From Oleiagrimonas sp036379395 (GTDB taxonomy: Bacteria > Pseudomonadota > Gammaproteobacteria > Xanthomonadales > Rhodanobacteraceae): DNA of 54,200 bases. Positions within the stretch are counted from its first letter, which is position 1; each line of letters opens with the position of its first letter. Both the position numbers and the translations under genes were made by a program. Of this stretch, positions 53,631-54,200 are shown piece by piece. Where the stretch lies: the NCBI GenBank assembly GCA_036379395.1, contig DASVGR010000102.1:1-54200 (forward strand), written 5' to 3'. Below the pieces are notes generated by a model that was not told the origin of the DNA, searched no databases, and worked only from the letters and a program-made list of their open reading frames with translations.

Positions 53631-54200
53631 ATGTGCGGAATCATTGGCATTGTTGGCACCAGCAGCGTGGCGCCGGCGCTTTATGACGGCCTGACAGTTC
53701 TTCAACATCGCGGCCAGGACGCGGCCGGCATTGCCACCACCGAAGGCGCGCGCATGCATCTGCATCGCGGCAAGGGCTTGGTGCGCGACGTGTTCAACCA
53801 GAAGGCCATGTCCAAGCTCACCGGCAACATCGGCATCGGCCATTGCCGCTACCCGACCGCGGGTGGCGACGAGGAAGCCGGCGAGGCGCAGCCGTTCTAC
53901 GTCAACTCACCCTATGGCATCGCGTTTGCGCACAACGGCAATCTCGTCAACACCGAAACCTTGCGCCGCGAGATGTTCGAGGACGACCGCCGCCACATCA
54001 ACACTGATTCCGACTCCGAAGTGCTGCTCAACGTGCTGGCGCACGAGCTGCAGATCCAGGAGCGCATGGCGCTGACGCCGGAAAACATGTTCAAGGCCGT
54101 GGCCGGCGTGCATGCGCGCGCCCGTGGCGGTTACGCCTGCGTGGCGCAGATCGTGGGCTACGGATTGCTGGCGTTCCGCGATCCGCATGGCATCCGCCCG
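53631..54200 (+). CDS. purF: Amidophosphoribosyltransferase, 5' part
   Basis: The first 190 codons of PurF, cut by the window end. MCGIIGIVG starts the N-terminal nucleophile glutaminase domain (Cys2 after Met removal), then LQHRGQDAAGIAT, GIGHCRYPTAGG, IAFAHNGNLVN and DTDSDSEVLLN-type residues (NTDSDSEVLLNVLA). First committed step of purine synthesis: PRPP + glutamine to phosphoribosylamine. Confidence 0.97.
   Translation, partial: MCGIIGIVGTSSVAPALYDGLTVLQHRGQDAAGIATTEGARMHLHRGKGLVRDVFNQKAMSKLTGNIGIGHCRYPTAGGDEEAGEAQPFYVNSPYGIAFAHNGNLVNTETLRREMFEDDRRHINTDSDSEVLLNVLAHELQIQERMALTPENMFKAVAGVHARARGGYACVAQIVGYGLLAFRDPHGIRP

Overview
The window is high-GC chromosomal DNA from a gammaproteobacterium, most likely from the Rhodanobacteraceae/Xanthomonadaceae side. 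The evidence for this is the folC-dedD-cvpA-purF order at the right end, palindromic REP elements of the GTAGGAGCGGGC type, a single-subunit quinol NO reductase, and Xanthomonad-like M1 peptidase and serine hydrolases. The taxonomic call is inference; no rRNA is present.

Left third (1-16.6 kb): a CAAX-type protease; a frameshifted FAD monooxygenase divergent from a TetR regulator across a symmetric operator; an SRPBCC protein; and an ECF sigma/anti-sigma pair divergent from a secreted beta-propeller protein. Two promoters of identical architecture face away from each other between the sigma gene and the propeller gene, and a 35-bp direct repeat flanks this module. Then come initiator tRNA-fMet with its own promoter and terminator; norB with an FNR/DNR-like box; a cysteine-synthase-like gene behind a leader terminator; an MscS channel; a Cys-rich small protein behind a Fur box; a Kch-like K+ channel; an OPT transporter with a CMD/AhpD-like protein; and a HigBA-like toxin-antitoxin pair with a perfect 15+15 bp operator.

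Centre (16.9-31.8 kb): a complete type I-C CRISPR-Cas locus on the minus strand, cas3-cas5c-cas8c(with internal cas11c)-cas7-cas4-cas1-cas2-leader-array. I counted 98 repeats of 37 nt and 97 spacers. The repeat is longer than the usual ~32-nt I-C repeat because the stem is 10 bp. A perfect 16-bp stem-loop separates the interference genes from the adaptation genes. A diverged, stem-conserving look-alike of the CRISPR repeat stands alone about 1.2 kb beyond the distal end, next to the toxin-antitoxin operon.

Right third (31.9-54.2 kb): housekeeping and accessory metabolism. It holds YbcJ-like S4 protein, an APC permease, an orphan barstar, a secreted esterase, an M1 peptidase, a lipase-like hydrolase, a class-C beta-lactamase-like serine hydrolase, guanine deaminase, a His-rich YqjI-type PadR regulator with clustered operators, a YidB protein, gluconokinase, a GNAT acetyltransferase and an EamA transporter. 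A copper module follows (CueR-like regulator coupled to a YHS-YHS-HMBD P1B-ATPase), then folC-dedD-cvpA-purF, with purF cut by the window end. REP clusters fill the gaps at 38.7, 42.2 and 45.1 kb.
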